Assembly (NCBI RefSeq): GCF_001957125.1 | Contig: NZ_MPHJ01000001.1 | Coordinates: 764,882-828,881, forward strand | Source: Shewanella sp. UCD-KL12 | GTDB taxonomy: Bacteria; Pseudomonadota; Gammaproteobacteria; Enterobacterales; Shewanellaceae | Direction of reading: 5' to 3' | DNA length: 64,000 nt | Shown: piece after piece, positions 20,822 to 29,341 of the stretch | Layout: each line of letters begins with the position of its first letter | Position numbering within the stretch: position 1 is the stretch's first letter | The notes under the pieces: model-generated | Told to the model about the DNA's origin: nothing | Seen by the model: only the letters and a program-made list of their open reading frames with translations | The model's database searches: none | Position numbers and translations under genes: made by a program

Positions 20822-22864
20822 GTGCAGACTATCAATGATGACCCCAGTAACTTTAATGTGTTGTTAGCGTTAACATTCTCTCTCACCTTAGTGACAGCTT
20901 GTGATAGTAACAATGATACTCAAATGCAATCAGACCTTTTAACCGAAAAGGACTTTGCGAATAATAGTCGCTTGCGCGCCAACCCTGAACAAGGTGTGGT
21001 TGCCTTATTTCTTGAGCCACCTTCGGCAACAGTAGAGGGTGACTCCAACGGTGAATCTGGCTCTGACCTCATACCCTACCAATATTCGCGTCCTCTCAAG
21101 CATACATTTTGCTATGAAGATGGTAACAGCAATTCAAATCACTCTATGGTGCTTAACAATGGAAGTGGTGAGGAAGTGCTTAGCGTTACAGCTAATGATG
21201 AATGCGTGTCGGCAGTGATACCAGCTGGGGATTATCAGTTGGTACTGACCCATGGCCAACATGTTGATAGTACAGATACGACCTTCTTAGTGACGACGCC
21301 TGATAGCGGTTCACAATCACAAGCCGAAAGCGCTAATTATTCGATTGTTTCCAAACTATTGTTCACTATTGGCAATGTCCTGATAAGCCCAGCTTATGCA
21401 GATACTACTGATGATAATGTGACCACACTTATTTCCACCAACGCATGTAAGAATTGTGATTTATCAGGTGCAGACTTGGATAACGCAACACTCACATTTG
21501 CAGACCTTTCCGGTGCTGATTTAAGTGATGCCATATTAACTAATGTCGATCTTTTTGAATCAACACTCACTGGAACCAATTTTAGTGGCGCCGATATGAG
21601 CAAGGGGGATTTTCGTGGCTCGGAAATGACCTATGCAGATCTTAGTAATGCCAACTTGAGTGGAGCTTATTTTTCCAGTGCTCAATTATCACCTGCAGAC
21701 CTTGATAATGCGACTGTCACGGATACAGATTTCGATAACGCCAACCTTGTTGGCGCGACCTGGGTAGACGGAGGAGTTTGCGATATCACCTCAGTTGGCT
21801 TTTGTAATTCAACTGCGGTTGCCGAGTCTGACCCATGCGATTCAGTTAAGCAAGATGTTACTGATGATGGTAACACTGTCTATAAATGTTTATTGCCAAC
21901 CGTTGATAAGGAAGTTTGCACTACCGAGTATGGTGGTGTTGATGGCGGCACGCCAATAACTAGCTGTGAAGCAATCGATGCCTCAGATCTGGTTACGTCT
22001 GTTAATCTGGTTGATATCTTTAGCCAAGTTAGCTCATCTTTTGATGCCACTCTGGACAATGACACTCCTATGGCAATTTTAGCCTGGGGAGGAGAAGGTG
22101 GCATTGGTTCTAGTGGGGGACTCTGGACCTCAGGTGGTGATGGCGGTAAGAGCGGTTTTGCATCGACTGTCACCACCTTGTCCCATTACCTAGACGATTA
22201 TGGCCAGACATCATTCAATTACTTCATTGGTGAAAATGGCACACTGAGTAATATCTATGGTGACGGAGGCTCGTCGACACTGGTCATGATTGCAGAAAGT
22301 AGCCCTGCTTCACTTGAAGACGATGTTCTACTTATTGCTGGCGGTGGTGGTGGCGGTGACTCATCTGGATGGCTTAACGATGGCACTGATGGCGGCGATG
22401 GTGGCGTTGCAGCCTCATCAATCATAGGTCAGGGAACCATTGGCGTAGGCCAAGCCATTATTAGTGTAGCCGACGGTGGCAGCACGGATGAATGGGGGAA
22501 TGGTGGCAGTGGCGCCAATGACGGCAAAGATGGCATTGGTGGTCAAGGTGGACAAGGGTTTTTAGGCGTTAATAGTGAATGGGTAAATGGCGATCCTGGG
22601 GTCGGTTCGGATGGCAGGGGCGGCAATGCAGATGATAGCTTTAGCGCTTCTGGCGGCGGTGGCGGTGGTGGTGGTTATGGTGGCGGTGGTGCTGGCGATG
22701 ATGGAGCAGGAGCGGGTGGCGGAAGCTGGTCAATCATCCCTGCAACCACGTGTAATAGCGCGCCCACTCAAGAGACAGCACCATCGACTCCTGGTACATC
22801 AGGTGATGACTTTGGCAGTAAAGATGGCGCTGTTGAAGTTTGGATATTTCCAAAGGGCTGTTAA
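20822..22864 (+). CDS. Pentapeptide-repeat and glycine-rich lipoprotein
   Basis: Predicted 680-aa secreted lipoprotein of unknown role. The signal peptide ends in LVTAC with Cys27 as lipidation site. Pentapeptide repeats of the A(D/N)Lxx type (SGADL, SNANL and similar) fill about residues 208-314. A Cys-containing linker follows, then about 421-638 is glycine-rich, with Gly runs broken by short Ser/Asp/Trp segments as in the Gly-rich domain family. The start is a GTG with an AAGGAAA ribosome-binding site; no ATG suits the signal peptide. It stands alone in an accessory-looking patch. Surface exposure is inferred. Confidence 0.65.
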   Translation: MQTINDDPSNFNVLLALTFSLTLVTACDSNNDTQMQSDLLTEKDFANNSRLRANPEQGVVALFLEPPSATVEGDSNGESGSDLIPYQYSRPLKHTFCYEDGNSNSNHSMVLNNGSGEEVLSVTANDECVSAVIPAGDYQLVLTHGQHVDSTDTTFLVTTPDSGSQSQAESANYSIVSKLLFTIGNVLISPAYADTTDDNVTTLISTNACKNCDLSGADLDNATLTFADLSGADLSDAILTNVDLFESTLTGTNFSGADMSKGDFRGSEMTYADLSNANLSGAYFSSAQLSPADLDNATVTDTDFDNANLVGATWVDGGVCDITSVGFCNSTAVAESDPCDSVKQDVTDDGNTVYKCLLPTVDKEVCTTEYGGVDGGTPITSCEAIDASDLVTSVNLVDIFSQVSSSFDATLDNDTPMAILAWGGEGGIGSSGGLWTSGGDGGKSGFASTVTTLSHYLDDYGQTSFNYFIGENGTLSNIYGDGGSSTLVMIAESSPASLEDDVLLIAGGGGGGDSSGWLNDGTDGGDGGVAASSIIGQGTIGVGQAIISVADGGSTDEWGNGGSGANDGKDGIGGQGGQGFLGVNSEWVNGDPGVGSDGRGGNADDSFSASGGGGGGGGYGGGGAGDDGAGAGGGSWSIIPATTCNSAPTQETAPSTPGTSGDDFGSKDGAVEVWIFPKGC

Positions 22865-23041
22865 TCACAGATAAAACAGGCTGAGAACTGGGCATTCTTC
22901 AGTCCTCAGCCAGCTTGATATACGGGCTATAAAATGTTGATATGTGGGGTCAGAGCAAACTTTATTTCCTAACCCCACATCCTACCTTTCCCTCTTATAC
23001 TCACTCATTTATGTCCAGAAATTAGTTATGAACTGTAAATC

Positions 23042-23287
23042 CCAATCGAAGAGATAAATACTCAGGTGTGAACGGGGCTGTGACCTTCGGTTTCATGGAT
23101 GAAACCGCAGAGCGCCCATGGATGGGCTCTTATGAAATCAAGAGCCAGCGTGTCACAGAAGTGTTTGCACTTAAACCCACGGCAGGTGATAGATAAAATT
23201 GAAGTAAAATGGTTCAGTTAGCGAACCAAACATCAAACCAGCCAAATGAACCCAATAAAGATATTTGAAACTTGTTATCTGACAAGT
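23042..23287. repeat. Hairpin-rich intergenic element, copy 1
   Basis: First of two diverged direct copies. A 7-bp closing pair CTGTGAC/GTCACAG (23078-23084 with 23152-23158) encloses three perfect hairpins: 9 bp with a GG loop at 23088-23107, 6 bp with a GG loop at 23114-23127, and 7 bp at 23125-23146 that shares two bases with the second. Further small hairpins follow. No reading frame fits. The gene-free stretch 22865-23800 is mostly this element and its copy. Confidence 0.6.
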
Positions 23288-23332
23288 AAACACACTTTTG
23301 TCCAAAATCGATTTAGAGAAAATCAGTAAACT

Positions 23333-23614
23333 TCAATCGAATAGATAAGTAATAAGGTGCAAATGAGCACGCGGACTTCGGTTCAAGCTCGCTCTCTGAC
23401 ATCCATGTCACCACGGCATTTGTGAATCCATTCACATCAGTGAAACCGCAGAGCAGTCAAGGATGGTTTTACAGCGTCCCACACAAGTAGCTAGCAGTAT
23501 GCTTGCTGCAGGCAATAGATACAATGAAGTTATCTTTACATGTCAATGACCTAATGCAAAGCCAGTTTAATGAAACCAATAAAATGGATTTTTAAGGAAT
23601 TGTTATTCTGTAAG
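23333..23614. repeat. Hairpin-rich intergenic element, copy 2
   Basis: It shares with copy 1 the start (CAATCGAA-AGATAA), CTTCGGTT, GAAACCGCAGAGC, GGATGG, CAGCGT, the GATAGATA-AA segment and an end resembling TTGTTAT-CTG-AAG. Between these blocks it carries different arms: TGACAT-CC-ATGTCA at 23397-23410 and TGTGAAT-CC-ATTCACA at 23421-23436. The pattern of constant blocks with exchangeable hairpin arms suggests a modular element. Confidence 0.55.
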
Positions 23615-23800
23615 TGTGCCATCAGTTTTTTATAGGCAAGAAAAGGTGAGTTAATTTAATTATTTGAGTGTTGAGTATTGATTCGGGGACTAACGCTGAA
23701 TGGGGTGATTGGCGTCGATAATCGAGGGCGCAATGTAAGGGCATAGACTAGTACCGCTGGGGTAATGAGTTAATGCCCTTGCTGAATGTATTAGTTGATA

Positions 23801-24010
23801 TTAATCAACTGCAACCATCACGTTGCTAGCTTTGATGATGGCATAGGCATTACCACCAACAGTAAGACCAAGCTCAGCACATGAAGCTTTAGTTACAACT
23901 GATGTGATTTCAACACCAGGGGCTAGTTCAATGACCACTTCATTGTTTACTGAACCTTCTGCGATAGATTTGATTTTACCATTTAGTGAATTACGTGCAC
24001 TGATTTTCAT
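23801..24010 (-). CDS. Molybdenum-pterin binding protein (TOBE/Mop domain)
   Basis: A 69-aa protein made of one TOBE (Mop) domain, beginning MKISARNSLNGKIKSI and containing the core ITSVVTKASCAELGL. Such molbindins bind molybdate or tungstate in the cytosol and may store it. It is monocistronic and lies downstream of fabV. An inverted repeat AAGGGCAT/ATGCCCTT (23737-23780) lies just past its stop, without a T-run. Confidence 0.85.
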   Translation of the reverse strand: MKISARNSLNGKIKSIAEGSVNNEVVIELAPGVEITSVVTKASCAELGLTVGGNAYAIIKASNVMVAVD

Positions 24011-24100
24011 ATTTATCTCTCGATGTTAACTATTAACGAAAAGAACCAACTTTAAAGTAAGAAGTTTAGTTCAATGTGTAACACTGTTGGAGCATTATTT

Positions 24101-24132
24101 AAAAAAAATGCACCGCCTTATGAGGCAGTGCA
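24101..24132 (-). terminator. Terminator of fabV
   Basis: On the minus strand TGCACTGCCT and AGGCGGTGCA pair (with one T-G pair) around CATA, followed by eight T bases. It is about 100 bp after the fabV stop. Confidence 0.9.
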
Positions 24133-24230
24133 CATTTATTAAAAATACCTAATTAACAGTAGGTTAAAAATAAACCTTCATGAGATAAAAGTTGAAATAG
24201 GCATCATTAATGACTATTACCGCAGTTGTA

Positions 24231-25433
24231 TTAGAACTGCTCTACATCAAAGTTAACTTCAGGGTTAACATCTGCTTCGTAATCGACAGATTCGACACCA
24301 AAACCGAATAGCTTAAGAAACTCTTCTTTGTATTCACGGTAATCGGTTAAGTCTGCTAAGTTCTCAGTCGTTACTGAAGGCCATAGATCGCGGCAGTGCT
24401 GTTGGATCTCTTCACGAAGCTCCCAGTCATCTAGACGTAGGCGGTTAGCATCATCAACCTGTGGTGACTCACCATCTTCACGGAAAAGACGCTCTGCGAA
24501 CATACGGTTAATCTGCTCCATGCAGCCTTCATGCAAACCCTCTTCTCGCATCTTCTTAAAGACCATAGCGATATAAAGCGGCATAACCGGAATGGCTGAG
24601 CTTGCTTGAGTCACAACACTTTTTAGTACTGCAACATTGGCGCTGCCACCTGTAGATGAAAGCTTTTCATCGAGAGATTTAGCGGCTCTATCAAGATCCA
24701 TTTTGGCCTTACCAAGCGCACCATGCCAATAGATAGGCCAAGTAAGCTCTGTACCGATATAGCTGTATGCTACTGTTTTACAGCCATCAGCTAGTACACC
24801 TGCTTCAGATAGAGCTGCTAACCATAGCTCCCAATCTTCGCCACCCATAACGGTCACAGTGTCTTGGATCTCTTGCTCGCTGGCAGGCTCGACACTTGTT
24901 TCAATGATAAGGTCTTTATTGGTATCAACAGCTGTGGCCGTATAAGTCTCGCCAATAGGTTTAAGTGATGAGCGGATAAGCTCACCTGAATCGGGAAGTT
25001 TACGTACAGGAGATGCTAGCGAGTAAACGACCATATCAATTTGGCCTAAATCGGCTTTAATTGTATCGATTGCCTTTTGTTTAGCTTCATGACTAAACGC
25101 ATCACCATTGAGGCTTTTTGAGTAAAGCCCTTCAGCTTTGGCAAACTTATCGAAGGCGGCAGAATTATACCAGCCGGCAGTACCTGGCTTTTTCTCTGTG
25201 CCTGGTTTTTCAAAGAATACACCTAGAGTTGCAGCGCCACTGCCAAAAGCTGCAGCAATACGAGAAGATAGACCATATCCACTAGAAGAACCGATTACTA
25301 ATACTTTCTTAGGGCCGTTTTTTAACGTGCCTTTTGCTTTGGTGGTAGTGATCTGTTCGAGTACATTAGCTTCACAACCAACTGGATGAGTCGTGGTACA
25401 GATAAAGCCGCGTGTTTTAGGTTTGATTATCAT
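24231..25433 (-). CDS. fabV: Enoyl-ACP reductase FabV (NADH-dependent)
   Basis: Catalyses the last step of fatty-acid elongation, reducing trans-2-enoyl-ACP. It has 400 aa, the FabV length and much longer than FabI. The N-terminus [20 protein letters not shown], the NADH loop GSSSGYG and the catalytic Tyr-X8-Lys in [10 protein letters not shown] are all present. FabV enzymes are often resistant to triclosan. It sits just after sapF, the place held by fabI in E. coli. Confidence 0.95.
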   Translation of the reverse strand: MIIKPKTRGFICTTTHPVGCEANVLEQITTTKAKGTLKNGPKKVLVIGSSSGYGLSSRIAAAFGSGAATLGVFFEKPGTEKKPGTAGWYNSAAFDKFAKAEGLYSKSLNGDAFSHEAKQKAIDTIKADLGQIDMVVYSLASPVRKLPDSGELIRSSLKPIGETYTATAVDTNKDLIIETSVEPASEQEIQDTVTVMGGEDWELWLAALSEAGVLADGCKTVAYSYIGTELTWPIYWHGALGKAKMDLDRAAKSLDEKLSSTGGSANVAVLKSVVTQASSAIPVMPLYIAMVFKKMREEGLHEGCMEQINRMFAERLFREDGESPQVDDANRLRLDDWELREEIQQHCRDLWPSVTTENLADLTDYREYKEEFLKLFGFGVESVDYEADVNPEVNFDVEQF

Positions 25434-25624
25434 GTTTCTGCTTCTCTTAAAAAAGTGACGATAGGATAAGTAATCAAGCGGGAAATGGCACTGTTTATTC
25501 GTTAAATTTAATGAATATATGCAGTGGTAAGAGCAGTTTCATTCTCCATGATTAGAAACATGCTGAGGTTCTATCCCTGATTTTGCTCGATCACAATGAC
25601 TGGTATATAGGTAACCGCTCCTTG

Positions 25625-26434
25625 TTAACAATTTTTTTTATGTTTGCTTTTCTCATTAATATTGATGAGTGTCTGATCCTGAATGAGCCTTTGAGTATAT
25701 TCATGTTTCGGCGAGTTAAATAACTCTTCAGTTGTGGCTTTCTCTATCATTTCACCTTTATGTAATACCATAATCTTGTCGCTAACATGGCGAATAATGC
25801 TTAGATTATGGGAGACAAAGATGTAGGAGAGGCCCATCTCCTTTTGTAGCTTTAAAAGTAGGTTAAGAATTTGAGAGCGTACAGATAGATCTAAAGCTGT
25901 TAGTGCTTCATCGGCAATAATGATTTTGGGGTTAAGCATCAGTGCACGTGCAACTGCAACACGCTGTTTCATACCCTCAGAGATCATATGTGGGTAAAAA
26001 TCTGCATGATCAGGTAACAAGCCCACTTTTTTTAGTTTATCGACCACTTGATCTCTGCGCTGCTTTGCATCGAGATCAGTATTGAATTTTAGTGGTTCAT
26101 CAAGCAGTTCACCAATGGTTAGCTTAGGGTTTAACGACGTATTGGGATCTTGGAATATCATTCGAATAAGTTTGCAGCGCTGCTTTAAATTTCGCTGCTC
26201 TAGCGCTTCTCCTTCGAAATAGATTTCACCGCCACTTCTTAACTCTGCCCCAACTAAAATTCTGGCCAATGTACTCTTTCCAGAGCCTGCCTCACCGACA
26301 ATAGCAAGTGTTTCACCTTTATCGAGTTGAAAGGATACTGGCGCTAGCGCTTGATTGTATTGGCGCTTGAATCCCTTATAACCCGCATAGAAACTCTTTT
26401 TTAAATCTTTAACTTGAAGGAGTGCAGTCTTCAT
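25625..26434 (-). CDS. sapF: Peptide ABC transporter ATP-binding protein SapF
   Basis: Second ATPase of the Sap importer, 269 aa. Walker A is GEAGSGKST, the signature segment reads ISEGMKQRVAVARAL and Walker B is KIIIADEAL. The signature ends SEGMKQ rather than SGGQRQ, as in the Sap family. Its start lies inside the end of sapD (26-bp overlap), so the two are coupled. No clear terminator follows. Confidence 0.92.
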   Translation of the reverse strand: MKTALLQVKDLKKSFYAGYKGFKRQYNQALAPVSFQLDKGETLAIVGEAGSGKSTLARILVGAELRSGGEIYFEGEALEQRNLKQRCKLIRMIFQDPNTSLNPKLTIGELLDEPLKFNTDLDAKQRRDQVVDKLKKVGLLPDHADFYPHMISEGMKQRVAVARALMLNPKIIIADEALTALDLSVRSQILNLLLKLQKEMGLSYIFVSHNLSIIRHVSDKIMVLHKGEMIEKATTEELFNSPKHEYTQRLIQDQTLININEKSKHKKNC

Positions 26435-27422
26435 TACATGGCTCTTCGTGATAAGGGAAATGACAAGCGAAATAGCGGTTCTTCTTGTGACATAAGTTTG
26501 GTCGACTTACACACTTCTTTTCGGCTTGAGGACATCTTGGGCCTAAGCGGCAGCCGATAGGCAAGTGCTGTAACGCTGGTGCAGAGCCTGGCAAAGTACG
26601 CATTAATGATTTATGACCAACGTCTCCGGTATAGTCAGGAATATTATCGAGTAATGCTTTGGTATAAGGGTGATAGGCCTGCTGTATTATCTCAGAGGTA
26701 GGGCCTGATTCCATAATCTGTCCGCAATACATTACAGAGAGTTGATCGCACCAGATTGAGAGTGTTTCAAGCTCATGGCTAATGAGTAGTATCGAAACGC
26801 CTTGTAGCTGGTTTAACTTAGTCAATAGACGGAAAATCTGAGCTTGGGTTTCCATCTCCATCGAGTTAGTGGGTTCATCTGCAATGAGTAATCTAGGTTG
26901 GTTAGCAATTGCTATCGCTATCATCACCTTTTGGCACTCACCCTCAGAAAGCTCCCAAGGATAACTAGACATCACTTTTTGGGTATCTTTAATGCCTACC
27001 TTGTGCAGCCATTTAGCAGCAGTTTTTCTCTTATCCTTATTGCGACGCCAAAAGGGGATCTTTTTGTTCTCTGGCATAGCTTCTACTAACTGGGTGCCCA
27101 CACAGATCACTGGGTCTAAACTACTAGATGGATCTTGAAAAATCATCGCAATTTCACAACCCATAAGGTTGCGCCTTTGCTTTGAATCCATCTCCAACAG
27201 ATTATGCCCATCCCACATCATACGATCGGCTTTAATTGTCCAGTTGTGACCGGGGATACCTAATATCGCTTTAGCTAGCAAGCTACGACCAGAGCCAGAT
27301 TCCCCAACTAGACCATGGATCTCGGCTGGATTGATTGTAAGACTGACTCTATCAAGCGCTTTGATACGACCATGAGGGGTATCAAGTTCTATGGTGAGAT
27401 TGCGTATATCGAGTAATGGCAT
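26409..27422 (-). CDS. sapD: Peptide ABC transporter ATP-binding protein SapD
   Basis: ATPase of the Sap importer, 337 aa. Walker A is GESGSGRSLL (Arg in place of the usual Lys-Thr order), the signature segment is LSEGECQKVMIA and Walker B is RLLIADEPT. A C-terminal oligopeptide-transporter domain has the Cys-rich CRLGPRCPQAEKKC, which in OppD/F-type proteins can bind an Fe-S cluster. In E. coli SapD also supports Trk potassium uptake. It lies 10 bp after sapC. Confidence 0.92.
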   Translation of the reverse strand: MPLLDIRNLTIELDTPHGRIKALDRVSLTINPAEIHGLVGESGSGRSLLAKAILGIPGHNWTIKADRMMWDGHNLLEMDSKQRRNLMGCEIAMIFQDPSSSLDPVICVGTQLVEAMPENKKIPFWRRNKDKRKTAAKWLHKVGIKDTQKVMSSYPWELSEGECQKVMIAIAIANQPRLLIADEPTNSMEMETQAQIFRLLTKLNQLQGVSILLISHELETLSIWCDQLSVMYCGQIMESGPTSEIIQQAYHPYTKALLDNIPDYTGDVGHKSLMRTLPGSAPALQHLPIGCRLGPRCPQAEKKCVSRPNLCHKKNRYFACHFPYHEEPCNEDCTPSS

Positions 27423-27432
27423 AATCTATTAA

Positions 27433-28323
27433 TTACTTATTAATCGGCGACAACGCCGCTCTTAAGCCGTCGCCGACTAAGTTAATGGCAAGCACGCTAA
27501 ATAAGATAGCAAGGCCAGGAATAGTCACAGTCCAAGGTGCTGTTAGCAAGTTATCCATGCCTTGTGACACCATAGCGCCCCACTCAGGACTCGGTGCTTG
27601 TGCACCAAGATTGAGAAAGCCTAGGGCTGCAATATCTAAAATAGCCGCTGAAATACCTAAAGTTGTTTGGATAATCACCGTATCCCATACATTAGGCATA
27701 ATGACATACCAAAATATCTGAAACGGGTTAGCGCCATCGAGTCTGGCTGCGGTGACATACTCTTTTTGCAGCTCTTCATGAATTGCTTGGTGAATGGCCC
27801 TTACAAATTGCGGTGTCAGTGCAATACCGACAGCCCAAAATACGTTATTCAGCCCAGGCCCCATGACAGCAACCACTAATATTGCCATCAAGAGTGATGG
27901 AATTGACAGCAGAGCATCTAACAGATGGCTTAAAATGCTCGATTTTAAGCCTCTCATCATGCCCGAAATTGAGCCAATAATAAAACCTAAGGTGAGGGCT
28001 GTCAGTACGATCCCAAGTGCCATACCAAAGGTCAGGTGCGCGCCATGAAGCAGACGGCTAAAAATATCACGACCTAAATCATCGGTGCCAAGAAAATGCT
28101 CAACTGTCCCTGCCGGATCCCAAGAGGGAGCAAGTAGTAGGGCGTGTGGGTCTTGTTGCTCTGGGGCATAGGGGGCAATGAGTGGCCCAAATAACGCCAA
28201 TAATAAGAAACAAGCCACAGCCCATAGGCCGGCAAACGCAAATGGATTATCCGAAAAGGCATGCCAGATCCTCTTCAAAGGAGAGGGAATATCATCCTCC
28301 TGATAAATATTAATTTGTGGCAT
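27433..28323 (-). CDS. sapC: Peptide ABC transporter permease SapC
   Basis: Inner membrane permease, 296 aa, with about six membrane helices and the BPD_transp_1 EAA loop ATAARLDGANPFQIFW-like segment. The ATG at 28323 (MPQINIYQEDD) is preferred to 28371 because it matches the SapC N-terminus and has a short 14-bp overlap with sapB rather than 62 bp. Third gene of the operon. Confidence 0.92.
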   Translation of the reverse strand: MPQINIYQEDDIPSPLKRIWHAFSDNPFAFAGLWAVACFLLLALFGPLIAPYAPEQQDPHALLLAPSWDPAGTVEHFLGTDDLGRDIFSRLLHGAHLTFGMALGIVLTALTLGFIIGSISGMMRGLKSSILSHLLDALLSIPSLLMAILVVAVMGPGLNNVFWAVGIALTPQFVRAIHQAIHEELQKEYVTAARLDGANPFQIFWYVIMPNVWDTVIIQTTLGISAAILDIAALGFLNLGAQAPSPEWGAMVSQGMDNLLTAPWTVTIPGLAILFSVLAINLVGDGLRAALSPINK

Positions 28324-29341
28324 AAAGCTCTTTCCTGCTAAGGGGATTGATAGCTGTGTGGAGGACTTCAATCATGATACTAAGGAATATAATGATCAGA
28401 GCAACTGCTAATACCCCCCCTTGGATAACGGTATAGTCTCGCTGATAGATCCCTGAAACTAACCAAGCACCGACACCAGGCCAAGAAAAAATCACTTCAA
28501 CCACCATGGCATAGCTGGCAAAACTACCCAGCATGAGACCTAAGTTTTTTAAGACTGGAATTAACGCGTTGGGTAATGCGTGCCGCAATACAATACGACT
28601 TGTATGTAAGCCTCTAGCTTCAGCCGCTTTAATGTAGGTTTTTTCCATAATATTGATAATAGCCGAGCGGGTGATCCTAACCACAACAGTAAATGGCAGC
28701 ACGGCAAGTGTTATCGCTGGCAAAATGATATGCAATACCGCATCAATAAAGGCTGAGTTTGCATAAGGTGAGTCAGATAACAGAGTGTCAATTAATACAA
28801 AGCCAGTGACAGGCTCTATCTCATAAAGGAGGTTTAACTGGCCTGATATAGGCAGCCAGCCAAGTTGGACACCAAACCAGAGAGAGAGTGTTAAACCAAG
28901 CCAAAATACAGGGATAGAATAACCGGTTAGTGTAATGGTCATGATAGTGTATTGCGTTATTTTATTTTTGCTCATCGACGCGAGCACACCTAACGGTATC
29001 CCAAATATCAGCGCTAACAGCGCAGAAACTATTGCGAGTTCAAAGGAGGCGGGAAGGACATTTTCAAGTTCATCGGCTACAGGTTGTTGTGATGTGGCGG
29101 ATATGCCTAAATTCCCATTAAGTCTCTGTTTTAAATAGGCCGTAAATTGAGTGAATTGGGAGCTATCTAGTTGATAGTCCTGAGTGATCTGAGCAAGTTG
29201 CTCTGCGCTAGGCGCATGGATACCGGTTAGGGCAAAACTTTTCTCTACAGGGAATTTTCCCGTCGCGATAAAAAGTACGGCAAAAAGGACCAATGAAGTC
29301 GCAATAAAAAGGTTTAACCTGCGCAGTAAATAACGAGCCAT
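28310..29341 (-). CDS. sapB: Peptide ABC transporter permease SapB
   Basis: Inner membrane permease, 343 aa, of the DppB/OppB type: a first helix at residues 10-28, a periplasmic region, then five more helices and the EAA loop KAAEARGLHTSRIVLRHALP. The start shares one base with the sapA stop (TAATG), which indicates translational coupling. Confidence 0.93.
   Translation of the reverse strand: MARYLLRRLNLFIATSLVLFAVLFIATGKFPVEKSFALTGIHAPSAEQLAQITQDYQLDSSQFTQFTAYLKQRLNGNLGISATSQQPVADELENVLPASFELAIVSALLALIFGIPLGVLASMSKNKITQYTIMTITLTGYSIPVFWLGLTLSLWFGVQLGWLPISGQLNLLYEIEPVTGFVLIDTLLSDSPYANSAFIDAVLHIILPAITLAVLPFTVVVRITRSAIINIMEKTYIKAAEARGLHTSRIVLRHALPNALIPVLKNLGLMLGSFASYAMVVEVIFSWPGVGAWLVSGIYQRDYTVIQGGVLAVALIIIFLSIMIEVLHTAINPLSRKELYATN

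Noticed and set aside
22587..22874. 95-aa plus-strand frame inside the glycine-rich gene
   Set aside because: Alternative frame of GGT/GGC-rich codons; composition is a by-product of the real gene.
23042..23614. CRISPR or IS element
   Set aside because: Only two diverged copies, no regular spacers, no transposase frame and no target duplication seen.
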